Shown: in pieces, positions 50,151-59,687 of the stretch
Layout of the letters: each line of letters starts with the position of its first letter
How positions within the stretch are numbered: position 1 is the stretch's first letter
Origin: Verrucomicrobiota bacterium
Lineage (GTDB): Bacteria > Verrucomicrobiota > Verrucomicrobiia > Opitutales > UBA953
Length of the DNA stretch: 64,000 nt
Assembly (NCBI GenBank): GCA_030834165.1
Contig: JAURFU010000001.1
Span: 1-64,000 of the forward strand
Direction: 5' to 3'
Position numbers and translations under genes: made by a program
Notes under the pieces: model-generated
What the model saw: only the letters and a program-made list of their open reading frames with translations
What the model was told of the DNA's origin: nothing
Database searches by the model: none

Positions 50151-50846
50151 ATGGACGTCCTGCCCCGCCAAGCCGCCGACGCCATCGTCAACATGGCGGC
50201 CGACCAGATGTTGCTGGAGCACTACCCTGCTCCGGATCGCGTACGCTTCCGCCCGTTCTCATGGTCTGAGCCGAGCTACACTTTCGGCGTTTCCCAGTCC
50301 TGGGCTAAATACCGCGCGCTGGTGCCGGCGGCGTTCCCGCTGGTTCGTCGCTGCACGGGCGGCGGCCTGGTCTCCCACCTCGATGACTGGACGTTCGCCC
50401 TCGTCATTCCTCCGTCCCATCCGCTCTTCAAGGCCGATGCGATGGCGACCTACGGCGCCGTGCACGAAGCCTTGCTTGCGGCGCTCGCCGGACAAGGCCA
50501 GCCGGTGAAGCTCGCCCCGTTGCCCGAAGGCCAGCGGGAGTTCCAGGCTCCGGATGCCTGCGCCCAGCGCGCCGAGCCCAACGACCTCGTCCGATCGGAC
50601 GACGGCCGCAAGGTCGCGGGCGCGGCCCAGAAACGCAACCGACACGGACTCCTCATCGAAGGCTACGTCTGGCGCCCTTTCCTTCCCGGATGCGACTGGC
50701 TACGCTTCGAGAACGACTTCGTGACCCAGCTCGGTCGCATCCTGCAAAGCCCCCCGGTCGAGGTCGCCGAGCCACGCTACGACCAGTTCGACCACGAAGG
50801 CATGTGGGCCAAGTTCGCGTCGAAGGAGTGGAACGAGCGGATTTAA
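50151..50846 (+). CDS. Lipoate-protein ligase A-like (BPL/LPL fold)
   Basis: LVRRCTGGGLVSHLDDWTFALVIP; DDGRKVAGAAQKRNRHGLLIEGYV. Confidence 0.78.
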   Translation: MDVLPRQAADAIVNMAADQMLLEHYPAPDRVRFRPFSWSEPSYTFGVSQSWAKYRALVPAAFPLVRRCTGGGLVSHLDDWTFALVIPPSHPLFKADAMATYGAVHEALLAALAGQGQPVKLAPLPEGQREFQAPDACAQRAEPNDLVRSDDGRKVAGAAQKRNRHGLLIEGYVWRPFLPGCDWLRFENDFVTQLGRILQSPPVEVAEPRYDQFDHEGMWAKFASKEWNERI

Positions 50847-53386
50847 GCGAAGAGGTCCAGCTCGGGACCTGCTTCCTTGGCCGTCGGCTTGGCCGGAGCG
50901 GCCTTCCTGGGCGTGACGGGCGCCGACGGAGCCACGGTGGGCGCCGCGCCCTTGACGGGCAATCCGGAGCCTGCTTCGAGCCCCCCGAGGATCTCCCGGG
51001 CTCGCTGGACGACCGCCGGGGGCATGCCGGCGAGACGGGCGACCTGGATGCCGTACGAACGGTCGGCGGCGCCGGGGACGACCCGGCGGACGAAGACGAT
51101 CTCATCCTGCCACTCTTTGACTTCGACGGACCAGTTGCGCAGCCGAGGCCGGGAACCCGCCAGCTTGGTCAGCTCATGGTAATGCGTCGCGAACAAGGTG
51201 CGCGGCCCCGCAGGTCCGTCGCCATGCAGGTGTTCGGCGACGGCCCAGGCGATGCTGATGCCGTCATACGTGCTGGTACCTCGGCCGATCTCATCCAGCA
51301 CGACGAGCGAACGGGCGGTCGCGTTGTTCAGGATGTTGGCCGTCTCGTTCATCTCGACCATGAAGGTCGAGTTGCCGCGCGAGAGCTCGTCGGAAGCCCC
51401 GACGCGGCAGAAGATGCGGTCGACGAGCCCGATGCGGGCCTTGGTCGCGGGCACCCAGCAGCCGAGATGCGCGAGCAAGGCGATCAGGGCGACCTGGCGG
51501 ATATAGGTGGATTTGCCGGCCATGTTCGGACCGGTGAGCAACGCGATCTGCTCGCCGGAACCGGCGAGACGCGTGTCGTTCGGGACGAACGAACCGGCGC
51601 CGGGACGGGACTGCAGCATGCGCTCGACCACGGGGTGTCGGCCCTGCTCGAGGTCGAGCACGTCGGAGTCGTCGACCAAGGGCTGACACCAGTTCGCTTC
51701 GCGCGCCAGCTCCGCCCAGCCGCGCAGGATGTCGACCTCGGCCACGACCGAGGCGGTCGCGAGCAAGGCCTCGGTCCGGGCGACGACGTCGGCGAGCAAC
51801 GTCTGGAAAAGCTCGGTCTCGCGGGCGAGCGCCTGCTCGTCGGCGCGCAGGACCTCACGCTCCTTGGCGCGCAGCTCCTCCGTGGTGAAACGCTCGGCGT
51901 TCACCATGGTCTGCTTGCGGATGTAGTCGGCGGGGACGGCGGAGAGGTTGGCCTTGGTGATCTCGATGGCGTAACCGAAGGCGCCGTTGTAGCGCACCTT
52001 GAGGGACTTGATGCCGGTACGGTTCTGCTCGTTGCGCTCGAACTCCGCGATCCAGCCTTTGCTGTCGGACGCGAGCGAGCGGAGACGGTCGAGCTCGGCG
52101 TCGAAACCGGCGCGCAAGGCGCCGCCTTCGGTGAGGTCGCCGGGCAGTTCGTCGGCGAGGGCCGTGTCGAGCCGGCCCAACAAGGCGGGCTCGGTCTCGA
52201 TGCGCGCCGCCAAGGCGGAAAGCGTGCCTCCGGGCAAGGCCTGCAGCTCCTCACGCAGGGGCGGCAGCGAACGGAGCGTGTCGCGGATACCGCCGAGTTC
52301 GCGGGGATTACGCAGACGGTTCTGCAGGCGGGCGAGGATGCGAGCAAGGTCGCGGACGCCACGCAGAGCCTCGCCGACGCGGGAGGCGGCGCCGGGATGC
52401 CGTACGAATTCGCCGACGGCGGCCTGACGACGGCTGATCAGCCCGAGGTCGGTCGACGGTTCGGCCAACCAGAGCGCCAGCAGCCGGGCGCCCGCGGGCG
52501 TCTCGGTCCGGTCGATGGTCTCCAGCAGCGAACCTTCGCGCGTGCCGCCGGAAGCGGCGAACAACTCAAGGTTACGGGACGAGGCGGCGTCGAGGAGGAC
52601 GGCATCACCGAGCTTCGCCTCGATGAGGCGGAACAGGTTCTTCGGACGATCGCAGAGCGAGTCGGTGACGTAACCGAGGACCGCGCCGGCCGCGCCCAGG
52701 GCAGGATGTTCGTCGGTCAGGCCGAAGCCGGCCAAGCCATGGACGGAGAGCGTCTGGGCCACGAGCCGGGCGCCGGCCGCACCGTCGAAATTCCAACCCG
52801 GGAGACGGGACACCGCCCTGCCCTGCAGGAAGACCTCCAGGGCTTCGCGGGCGTCGGCCGAGGGCTCGAGTCCTTCGGGCAGGATGATCTCACGCGGAGA
52901 GACCGAATGAAGCAAAGGCAGCAGGCGCGAAGGACCGGTGTCGGAAGCCAGGCGGAAGTCCGCGGTCGACACGTCAAGCCACGATGCGTGCCAACCCTGC
53001 TTGTCCCAGCACAGGGCGGCCAGGTAGTTGCCACGGCGGGAATCGAGCTGCGAATCTTCCAGCGCCGTCCCGGGTGTCAGGATGCGCGTGAGTCCACGGC
53101 GGACCAGCTTGCCGGCGACAGGCGCCTCAAGCTGGTCGCAGATCGCCACCTTCCAGCCGGCGGCGAGGAGTCGGTTGACGTAAGCCGGGGCGGCATGGTG
53201 CGGCAGGCCCGCCATCGGGGTCTCGTGACGCTTCGTGAGCGTCAGACCCAGCACCTTGGCGGCGATTTCGGCGTCCTGACCGAAGACTTCGTAGAAATCC
53301 CCGAGACGGAAGAGCAGGATCGTGCCTTCCGCGAGCTTCTCGCGGAATTCACGGTACTGCCGCTGCATCGGGGTCTCTTTCTCCAC
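50843..53386 (-). CDS. mutS: DNA mismatch repair protein MutS
   Basis: TPMQRQYREFREKLAEGTILLFRLGDFYEVFGQDA; LLTGPNMAGKSTYIRQVALIALLAHLG; LVVLDEIGRGTSTYDGISIAWAVAEHL; LFATHYHELT. Confidence 0.98.
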   Translation of the reverse strand: MEKETPMQRQYREFREKLAEGTILLFRLGDFYEVFGQDAEIAAKVLGLTLTKRHETPMAGLPHHAAPAYVNRLLAAGWKVAICDQLEAPVAGKLVRRGLTRILTPGTALEDSQLDSRRGNYLAALCWDKQGWHASWLDVSTADFRLASDTGPSRLLPLLHSVSPREIILPEGLEPSADAREALEVFLQGRAVSRLPGWNFDGAAGARLVAQTLSVHGLAGFGLTDEHPALGAAGAVLGYVTDSLCDRPKNLFRLIEAKLGDAVLLDAASSRNLELFAASGGTREGSLLETIDRTETPAGARLLALWLAEPSTDLGLISRRQAAVGEFVRHPGAASRVGEALRGVRDLARILARLQNRLRNPRELGGIRDTLRSLPPLREELQALPGGTLSALAARIETEPALLGRLDTALADELPGDLTEGGALRAGFDAELDRLRSLASDSKGWIAEFERNEQNRTGIKSLKVRYNGAFGYAIEITKANLSAVPADYIRKQTMVNAERFTTEELRAKEREVLRADEQALARETELFQTLLADVVARTEALLATASVVAEVDILRGWAELAREANWCQPLVDDSDVLDLEQGRHPVVERMLQSRPGAGSFVPNDTRLAGSGEQIALLTGPNMAGKSTYIRQVALIALLAHLGCWVPATKARIGLVDRIFCRVGASDELSRGNSTFMVEMNETANILNNATARSLVVLDEIGRGTSTYDGISIAWAVAEHLHGDGPAGPRTLFATHYHELTKLAGSRPRLRNWSVEVKEWQDEIVFVRRVVPGAADRSYGIQVARLAGMPPAVVQRAREILGGLEAGSGLPVKGAAPTVAPSAPVTPRKAAPAKPTAKEAGPELDLFA

Positions 53387-53463
53387 GGAAGGGAGGGAAA
53401 GCCCCGGGAGGGCCTCCGCAAGTGCGGACTAGCGTACCCGGCCCGGGCGGACCGGGAAGTTGC

Positions 53464-54999
53464 TCACATCAGCTGGGCGGCGAGTTCGGACAAGGCGCTG
53501 CGCACCCCGCTGAGCAGGCGGACATTGGCCGTGATGGCGTGCCCTTTCATGCGTTCGTGGGTATGGATCAGGCCGTTGGACTTGCCGTCGAGGTAAGGCG
53601 TGTCGACCTGATCAAGGTCGCCGATCAGCACGACCTTGGAGCCTTCGCCGATACGGGTGATGACCGTCTTCGCCTCGTGCGGCGTCATGTTCTGGGCCTC
53701 GTCCACGATCATGAAGGCATGGCCGATGGAACGGCCGCGGATGAACGTCATGGCCTCGATCTCGATCAGGCCGGAGTCGATGAGCCATTGGTAGGGCTTA
53801 CGCGGCTGGTTGATGGCCTGGAACTGGGAACCGAAGATAGGCTGCGGGGCCTTCATCGCCTGGGCCTTCTTCTGACGACGCTGCGTGTCGGTCGCCACGG
53901 CCTCCTTGGCGGTCGGGGTCGCGGCGGCGTTGCCGTTCTTGGAGAACAGCACCTCGAGGTTGTCGAAGTAAGGCTGGATGTAAGGGGAGAGCTTCTCTTC
54001 CTTGGACCCGGGCAAGGCGCCGATGTCCTTGCCGATCTGCACCACCGGGCGGGAGACGTAGAGCTTCTTGTAGGGCGAGAAATCGCTCAGCACCTGGGAG
54101 AGCGCGGCGGCGATCGAGAGGAACGTCTTGCCCGTGCCGGCCCGGCCGAAACAGGTCACGAGGCGGATCTCAGGGTTGAGCAAGGCGTCGAGGAAGATCC
54201 ACTGCTCGAAGTTCTTGGGGATGACGCGCATGCCGCGGGGCATCTGCAGGCCCTTGCGGGCGCCGCTGTCGGAAGACATGAATTCGCGGTAGAGACCCAG
54301 CGGCACGAACGCGCCGTCGCCGAGGTGGCGGGCGGGTTCGCTCCAGGAATCGGAAGTGAACATGACGTACTCGTTGACGAGCAGCGGAGGCTCCTCCTTC
54401 ACCTTGACCTGCACCTGGCCGAGCTCGCGGAAGTCGCGCATCGCGGCGGCGGTGACCTTGATGGTGCGGTAGTCGCCGACGTCGCTGGTCTCGACGCGGT
54501 CGTTACGGTAATCCTGGACCTCGAGTCCGAGGGCCTGGGCCTTGAGGGCCATGCAGGCGTCCTTCGTGACGAGGATCACCTGCCCTTTCGATGTGTCACG
54601 GAGGTAGATCGCGGAGGCGATGATCCGGTGGTCCGGAGCGTCGACCTGCATGAAGACGGCGCGCAGGCGTTCGGCCTTGGGGCCGCTGAAATGGTCGCGG
54701 ATCAGCGCCTCGTTGACCACGATGCGGAGCTCGCCGCCGTCGCGCAGGTCGGCGTGGAGGGCGCCCGGCTTGGAGGGGTCGCCGTCGACGATCTCCTTCA
54801 GCGTCCGGTTCTCGAAGAGCGCCCGGACGGACCGGTTGACGCGGCGCGCGCTGGCGCCGAGCTGGCCTTGCTGGGTCTTCAGGCGATCGAGTTCGGACAA
54901 GACCTCGACGGGCACGGCGACGACGTGCTCATCGAACTTGAACAGGGACTCGGGATCGTGAATCAGTACGTTGGTGTCCAGGACGTAAGTCTTTTTCAC
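53464..54999 (-). CDS. PIN-domain/PhoH-family ATPase
   Basis: VKKTYVLDTNVLIHDPESLFKF PIN domain (GTG start at 54999 likely; ORF can extend to 55086); VTCFGRAGTGKTFLSIAAAL; RGRSIGHAFMIVDEAQNMTPHEAKTVITRIGEGSKVVLIGDLDQVD. Confidence 0.93.
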   Translation of the reverse strand: MKKTYVLDTNVLIHDPESLFKFDEHVVAVPVEVLSELDRLKTQQGQLGASARRVNRSVRALFENRTLKEIVDGDPSKPGALHADLRDGGELRIVVNEALIRDHFSGPKAERLRAVFMQVDAPDHRIIASAIYLRDTSKGQVILVTKDACMALKAQALGLEVQDYRNDRVETSDVGDYRTIKVTAAAMRDFRELGQVQVKVKEEPPLLVNEYVMFTSDSWSEPARHLGDGAFVPLGLYREFMSSDSGARKGLQMPRGMRVIPKNFEQWIFLDALLNPEIRLVTCFGRAGTGKTFLSIAAALSQVLSDFSPYKKLYVSRPVVQIGKDIGALPGSKEEKLSPYIQPYFDNLEVLFSKNGNAAATPTAKEAVATDTQRRQKKAQAMKAPQPIFGSQFQAINQPRKPYQWLIDSGLIEIEAMTFIRGRSIGHAFMIVDEAQNMTPHEAKTVITRIGEGSKVVLIGDLDQVDTPYLDGKSNGLIHTHERMKGHAITANVRLLSGVRSALSELAAQLM

Positions 55000-55045
55000 G
55001 TCTTTGAGCGTGTCAGGACGCGGGGAGTGGGCAATCCGTAAAAAC

Positions 55046-55348
55046 TTATTTCGTCTCATCCATCGCCCGAAGGTAATCCCAGCCATAGATGCCGGTCCGA
55101 TGTCCGTCGCTGAATTCGAAGCTCACCGCGTAGTTCCCCACCCGGCTCAGTCCCGTCACGGTCACTCCGGGGAAACGGCGCGGGCCGTCGCCACCCCAGC
55201 GCTGGCCAAGGATGTCGACCTCGCCCATGTTCTCCGCGCTCGGAGAAAGCTCCCGCAGGAGCTCGGCCCGGAGGCACTGCTCTCGTCCGTCGTCCCAGGT
55301 GATGGCGACGAAGTCTCCGATGATCTGAAGGTCGCGAGGCGGCCGCAT
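55046..55348 (-). CDS. DUF971 (gamma-butyrobetaine hydroxylase-like N-terminal) protein
   Basis: MRPPRDLQIIGDFVAITWDDGREQCLRAELLRELSPSAENMG...GVTVTGLSRVGNYAVSFEFSDGHRTGIYGWDYLRAM; true start 55348, far shorter than the 395-aa ORF. Confidence 0.9.
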   Translation of the reverse strand: MRPPRDLQIIGDFVAITWDDGREQCLRAELLRELSPSAENMGEVDILGQRWGGDGPRRFPGVTVTGLSRVGNYAVSFEFSDGHRTGIYGWDYLRAMDETK

Positions 55349-55444
55349 GCCCGACAAGGTGGACGACCCCGGGACGGGCGCAAGCGGGGACGTCGCGGGA
55401 CGACCTTGACTCCTCTCCTCGGCTGACGAGCCTCCATCATACTT

Positions 55445-55750
55445 ATGGCAGGCGTAGGCAAACTCCTCAAACAGGCCCAGAAGATGCAGCGCGGCATCGC
55501 CGAGGCCCAGCAGCAGCTCACGGCCGAAAGGCTCGAAGTCTCCCACGGCGGCGGGGCCATCCGCGTGACCGTCGACGGCCATGGGCTCGTCCACGGCCTT
55601 TCGATCGACCCCGAGTTCCTCAAGGAAGAGAAGACCGTGGTCGAACAATCCTTGGTGCTCGCCCTCCAGGAAGCTTCGGCCAAGGCCCGCGCCTTGCATG
55701 AAGCCACGATGTCGAAGGCCACGGCCGGCTTCTCCCTCCCGGGGATGTGA
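55445..55750 (+). CDS. YbaB/EbfC-family nucleoid-associated protein
   Basis: LLKQAQKMQRGIAEAQQQLTAERLEVSHGGGAIRVTVDGHG; immediately upstream of recR. Confidence 0.92.
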   Translation: MAGVGKLLKQAQKMQRGIAEAQQQLTAERLEVSHGGGAIRVTVDGHGLVHGLSIDPEFLKEEKTVVEQSLVLALQEASAKARALHEATMSKATAGFSLPGM

Positions 55751-55756
55751 TCGCCC

Positions 55757-56359
55757 GTGACCCCTTCCTTCGACAAGGTACGCCAGCTCCTCAAGATGCT
55801 TCCCGGCATGGGGCATCGCTCCGCCGAACGCCTCGCCCTCCACCTGCTGGTCGAACGTCCGGGCAAGCTCGCCCCGTTGCTGGAATCCCTGCAGGCCGCT
55901 GCCGCGGCCGTCCGTCGTTGCGGCCGATGCGGCAGCCTTGCCGAAACCGAACTCTGCCCGGTGTGCACGGACGTCAAACGCGACCCGGCCGCCGTGTGCG
56001 TCGTCGAGCAGGTCCCTGACCTCATGGCCATCGAGCGTTCCGCGGCCTATCGCGGGACCTACCATGTCTTGCATGGCCGGCTTTCGCCGATCAACGGCGT
56101 CGGCCCCGACCAGCTGAACCTCGCGACCTTCGAGCAACGCCTCAAGGACGAGCCCATCACGGAGGTCGTGCTGGCGCTGGGCAACGACATCGAGGGCGAA
56201 GCGACCTGCCATTACATCACGGAGGCGATCCATGCGATCCGCCCGACCATCAAGGTCTCCCGCATCGGCTTCGGCCTGCCCAGCGGCAGCGGACTGACCT
56301 TCGCCGATCCCGCCACGCTCCGGAGCGCCCTGGAAGGACGTCGCGATGTCGCCAACTGA
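55757..56359 (+). CDS. recR: Recombination mediator RecR
   Basis: LLKMLPGMGHRSAERLALHLL; CGRCGSLAETELCPVC zinc finger; Toprim-like VCVVEQVPDLMAIERS; GTG start. Confidence 0.96.
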   Translation: MTPSFDKVRQLLKMLPGMGHRSAERLALHLLVERPGKLAPLLESLQAAAAAVRRCGRCGSLAETELCPVCTDVKRDPAAVCVVEQVPDLMAIERSAAYRGTYHVLHGRLSPINGVGPDQLNLATFEQRLKDEPITEVVLALGNDIEGEATCHYITEAIHAIRPTIKVSRIGFGLPSGSGLTFADPATLRSALEGRRDVAN

Positions 56360-57515
56360 GGAGCATCTCGCCTACCCAGAGGCCGCGGAGGCTTTCTGGG
56401 TCGGCCAGGCCGAACTGGCCGCGGAGCGCGTCGGCGACGACGCCCTGGAGCGCATGACGCCGGCGGTGGCGCACCTTTCCGACCTGTTCACGACCGAGCG
56501 TCCGGATCAAAAGTTCCCCGACTACTTCGCCGACGCGCGCCTGCTGGCCGCCTACGGCGTCTTCTTCCTGCCGCAGAGCTTCACCCGCACTTCGTTCGCC
56601 TTGGCCCAAGCATGCGGCTTGCGCGGATGGCGTCCGACGTCCGCGTCCCCTTCGATACTCGACCTAGGCTGCGGCCCGGGTTCCTGCGGCGTGGCCGCGG
56701 CGCATCGTTTTCGTCAGCTGGGCCTCGGGACACCGCAGCTCACGGGCGTCGACAGATCACCGAGCGCCCTGGCCGCCATGGAGTCGTTCGGACGTGCCGT
56801 GCTCGGCGCCGAAACCACGGTGCGCACGCGTATCGGTGACGCCAGCCGTCCCGAGACTTGGCCGGAAGGACGCTACGACCTCATCGTCGCGGGCTTCGTG
56901 CTCAACGAGATGCCTTCGCTGGACTCCGCCGCCTTGCTTCGCTGGTTCGGCGAACTGAAAGCCCGTCTCGCGCCCGGCGGCCTCATCCTGATCCTCGAAC
57001 CTGCCTTGCGCATCACGGCCGAACGCCTGCAACGCCTGAGCGACGCCGTCGCGACGGACGTCATGACGCGCATCGCGCCGGAACTGGACGCCTTGCCCGA
57101 CCCCCAGCTGGGCTCCGGCGAACACTGGAGCCACGAGACGCGCGCCTGGGAAGCCCCGGCATCGACTCAGTTCGTCAACCGCCACCTGCATCGCGACCTC
57201 CGCGAAGTCCGTTTCTCCTTCGCGGCGTTCAGCGAAGCGGACGTCGAGCCGCTGCCAGCCGGCCTGAGCCGCCTGATCTCCGACGTCCAGATCATCAAAG
57301 GCCTCCTGCGTTTCATCACCCTTCGCGAGGGACGCATCGAATCCGTCGAAGTCCCCACCCGAGGGCTTTCCAAGCATGAGGTCAAGAAGCTCGCGGCGCG
57401 CTTCGGACGCGGCGACGTGGTCCGCCATCCTCACCTGCCCGCCCCGAAGCTCCGGCTGGCCAAACATGAGGATTTGGAGGTTTTTTGGACGCCCGAGGGT
57501 TTTCAGGCATCATAA
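56346..57515 (+). CDS. Rsm22-like methyltransferase
   Basis: FADARLLAAYGVFFLPQSFTRTSFAL; SAM motif ILDLGCGPGSCGVAAAHRF; LILILEPALRITAERLQRL. Confidence 0.72.
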   Translation: MSPTEEHLAYPEAAEAFWVGQAELAAERVGDDALERMTPAVAHLSDLFTTERPDQKFPDYFADARLLAAYGVFFLPQSFTRTSFALAQACGLRGWRPTSASPSILDLGCGPGSCGVAAAHRFRQLGLGTPQLTGVDRSPSALAAMESFGRAVLGAETTVRTRIGDASRPETWPEGRYDLIVAGFVLNEMPSLDSAALLRWFGELKARLAPGGLILILEPALRITAERLQRLSDAVATDVMTRIAPELDALPDPQLGSGEHWSHETRAWEAPASTQFVNRHLHRDLREVRFSFAAFSEADVEPLPAGLSRLISDVQIIKGLLRFITLREGRIESVEVPTRGLSKHEVKKLAARFGRGDVVRHPHLPAPKLRLAKHEDLEVFWTPEGFQAS

Positions 57516-57614
57516 TGTAACATTCCGGGCCGGGCATTTGTTTGCCTGCCCTCGGGCTGACATATGTGATGGGAAGACGCACGCCTCAGGCGGGCCCCCT
57601 TACGTCCATCTTCC

Positions 57615-59687
57615 ATGTTCAACCGCGAACTCAGCTGGCTCAGTTTCGACCGCAGGGTCCTCGAACTCGCCGAGGACGAAAGCGTGCCGCTGCTCGAACG
57701 GGTCCGTTTCCTGTCGATCGCCAGCTCCAACCTGGACGAGTTCTTCGAGATCCGCGTCGCGGGCATCATGCAGCAGGAGGAATCCGCCAGCCATCCGGCC
57801 ACCCGTGAATTCCTCACCGAAGTCCTCGGCAAGACGCGCGCCCTCGTGGATGCCGAACAGGCCTGCTGGAAGAACCAGCTCCTCCCCGCCCTCGCCGCCC
57901 AAGGCATCGTCTTCAAATCACGCGAGCAGTTGAACGAAACGGAGCGCGCCGAACTTTCCCCGCGCTTCGACACGGACATCTTCTCGGCGCTCACGCCGCT
58001 GGCGATCGACCCCTCCCACCCCTTCCCCGTCCTCACCAACAAAGGCCTCTACCTGCTGGTGCTGCTGCGCGATCCGGCCGATGGCGAGATCCGGCGCGCG
58101 GTCGTGCCGGTGCCACGCGTCCTGCCTCGCGTGCTCACGGTCGGCCAAGGCGCCGCCCGTTCCTACACGCTGCTGAGCCACGTCATCCAGCTGTTCATCC
58201 ATCGTCTTTTCCCGGGGCTGGAACTCCAGGGCTCCTGGGCCTTCCGCATCACGCGCAACAGCGACCTTTACGTCGACGAGGAAGAAGCGGGCAACCTGTT
58301 GGAAGCCATCGAGGAGGAGATCCGCAACCTGCGCAAGGGCGCGCCGGTCAGGCTCGAGATCGAAGCCGACGTCCCCGAAGGCGAGATGCGCTGGCTGCTG
58401 CAGTCGATCGGCCTGTCCGCGGACAACGCCTTCCGCGTCGCCGGTCCGGTCAACCTGCTGCGCCTGGGCAGCCTGATCGACCTCATCCCCCGGCCGGACC
58501 TACTGTATCCGACCTTCGTGCCTGCTTTGCCGCCCGAATGCGTCGACCCGGCCAAGCTCTTCGCCCGCATCGCCCAACAGGACCTGCTGCTCCACCACCC
58601 ATACGAGTCTTTCACGCCCGTCGTCGACTTCATCCGCCAGGCGGCCCGTGACGAGGCGGTCGTCGCGATCAAGCTGACGCTCTACCGCACCAGCGGGGAT
58701 TCCCCCGTCGTCGAGGCCCTGAAGGAAGCCGCGCGCAACGGCAAGCAGGTCACGGCCTTGGTCGAACTCCGCGCCCGCTTCGATGAACTGAACAACATCG
58801 AATGGGCTCGTCAGCTCGAGGAAGCCGGCGCCCACGTGGTCTACGGACTGGCGGGACTCAAGACCCACTGCAAGGCCTGCCTCGTCATCCGCCAGGAAAA
58901 AGGCGGCCTCCGGCGCTACGCCCATCTCGGCACCGGCAACTACAACCCCAGGACCGCCCGCATCTACACCGACTTCTCCCTGTTCACCGCCGACTCCGAA
59001 GTCACCGCCGACGTCGGCCTGCTCTTCAACGTGCTCACGGGCAACCTCAGCCGCCCCAAGTTCAAGCATCTCCTCGTGGCGCCGTTCGACCTCGCCCGCA
59101 GCCTCGTCGACCTGATCGACGCCGAAGCCTCGGCCGCGAAGGCGGGACGCAAGGCCGCCATCTTCGCCAAGGTCAACAGCCTCGTGGACCCGGACATCAT
59201 CGCCGCGCTCTACCGCGCCTCCGCCGCCGGCGTGAGGATCGAACTGGTCGTGCGCGGGATCTGCTGCCTCCAGCCCGGCCTGCCGGGCAAGAGCGACAAC
59301 ATCCGCGTCCGCAGTTTCCTGGGCCGATTCCTCGAGCACAGCCGCCTCTTCCGCTTCGAGAACAGCGGGGGCGAGCCGGTGATCCTGCTGGGCAGCGCCG
59401 ATTGGATGCCGCGTAACTTCCTCCGTCGCGTCGAGTGCGTCTTCCCCCTCCGCAACAAGGCCCTGCGCCGACGCATCGAGGCGGAAGTGCTCGCCACTTA
59501 CATGGAACGCGTCGGCGACGCCAAGGAGCTCCGGCCCGACGGCAGCACGGTCGCGTGCGCGCCGGAAGGCCGCCGGGCTCCCTGCGCCCAGGACGCCTTC
59601 CTCGGACTCGCCCGCAGGCTCGTCCCCGAGGATCTCAGCGCGCCGAGGAAGAAGCGCCCAGGCAGATCCGTTCGACGGCCGCGTTGA
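57615..59687 (+). CDS. ppk1: Polyphosphate kinase 1
   Basis: FNRELSWLSFDRRVLELAED; AIKLTLYRTSGDSPVVEAL; HCKACLVIRQEKGGLRRYAHLGTGNYNPRTARIYTDFSLFT. Confidence 0.97.
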   Translation: MFNRELSWLSFDRRVLELAEDESVPLLERVRFLSIASSNLDEFFEIRVAGIMQQEESASHPATREFLTEVLGKTRALVDAEQACWKNQLLPALAAQGIVFKSREQLNETERAELSPRFDTDIFSALTPLAIDPSHPFPVLTNKGLYLLVLLRDPADGEIRRAVVPVPRVLPRVLTVGQGAARSYTLLSHVIQLFIHRLFPGLELQGSWAFRITRNSDLYVDEEEAGNLLEAIEEEIRNLRKGAPVRLEIEADVPEGEMRWLLQSIGLSADNAFRVAGPVNLLRLGSLIDLIPRPDLLYPTFVPALPPECVDPAKLFARIAQQDLLLHHPYESFTPVVDFIRQAARDEAVVAIKLTLYRTSGDSPVVEALKEAARNGKQVTALVELRARFDELNNIEWARQLEEAGAHVVYGLAGLKTHCKACLVIRQEKGGLRRYAHLGTGNYNPRTARIYTDFSLFTADSEVTADVGLLFNVLTGNLSRPKFKHLLVAPFDLARSLVDLIDAEASAAKAGRKAAIFAKVNSLVDPDIIAALYRASAAGVRIELVVRGICCLQPGLPGKSDNIRVRSFLGRFLEHSRLFRFENSGGEPVILLGSADWMPRNFLRRVECVFPLRNKALRRRIEAEVLATYMERVGDAKELRPDGSTVACAPEGRRAPCAQDAFLGLARRLVPEDLSAPRKKRPGRSVRRPR

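Noticed and set aside
50690-53596. 968-aa plus-strand ORF, longest after the HEAT protein
   Set aside because: Mirror frame of mutS, which has every Walker and mismatch-recognition motif.
53422-55041. 539-aa plus-strand ORF opposite PhoH
   Set aside because: GC-skew mirror frame; PIN/PhoH protein on the minus strand is convincing.
55046-56233. 395-aa minus-strand ORF
   Set aside because: Only the last 100 residues (from 55348) are real DUF971 coding; the rest is antisense to ybaB and recR.
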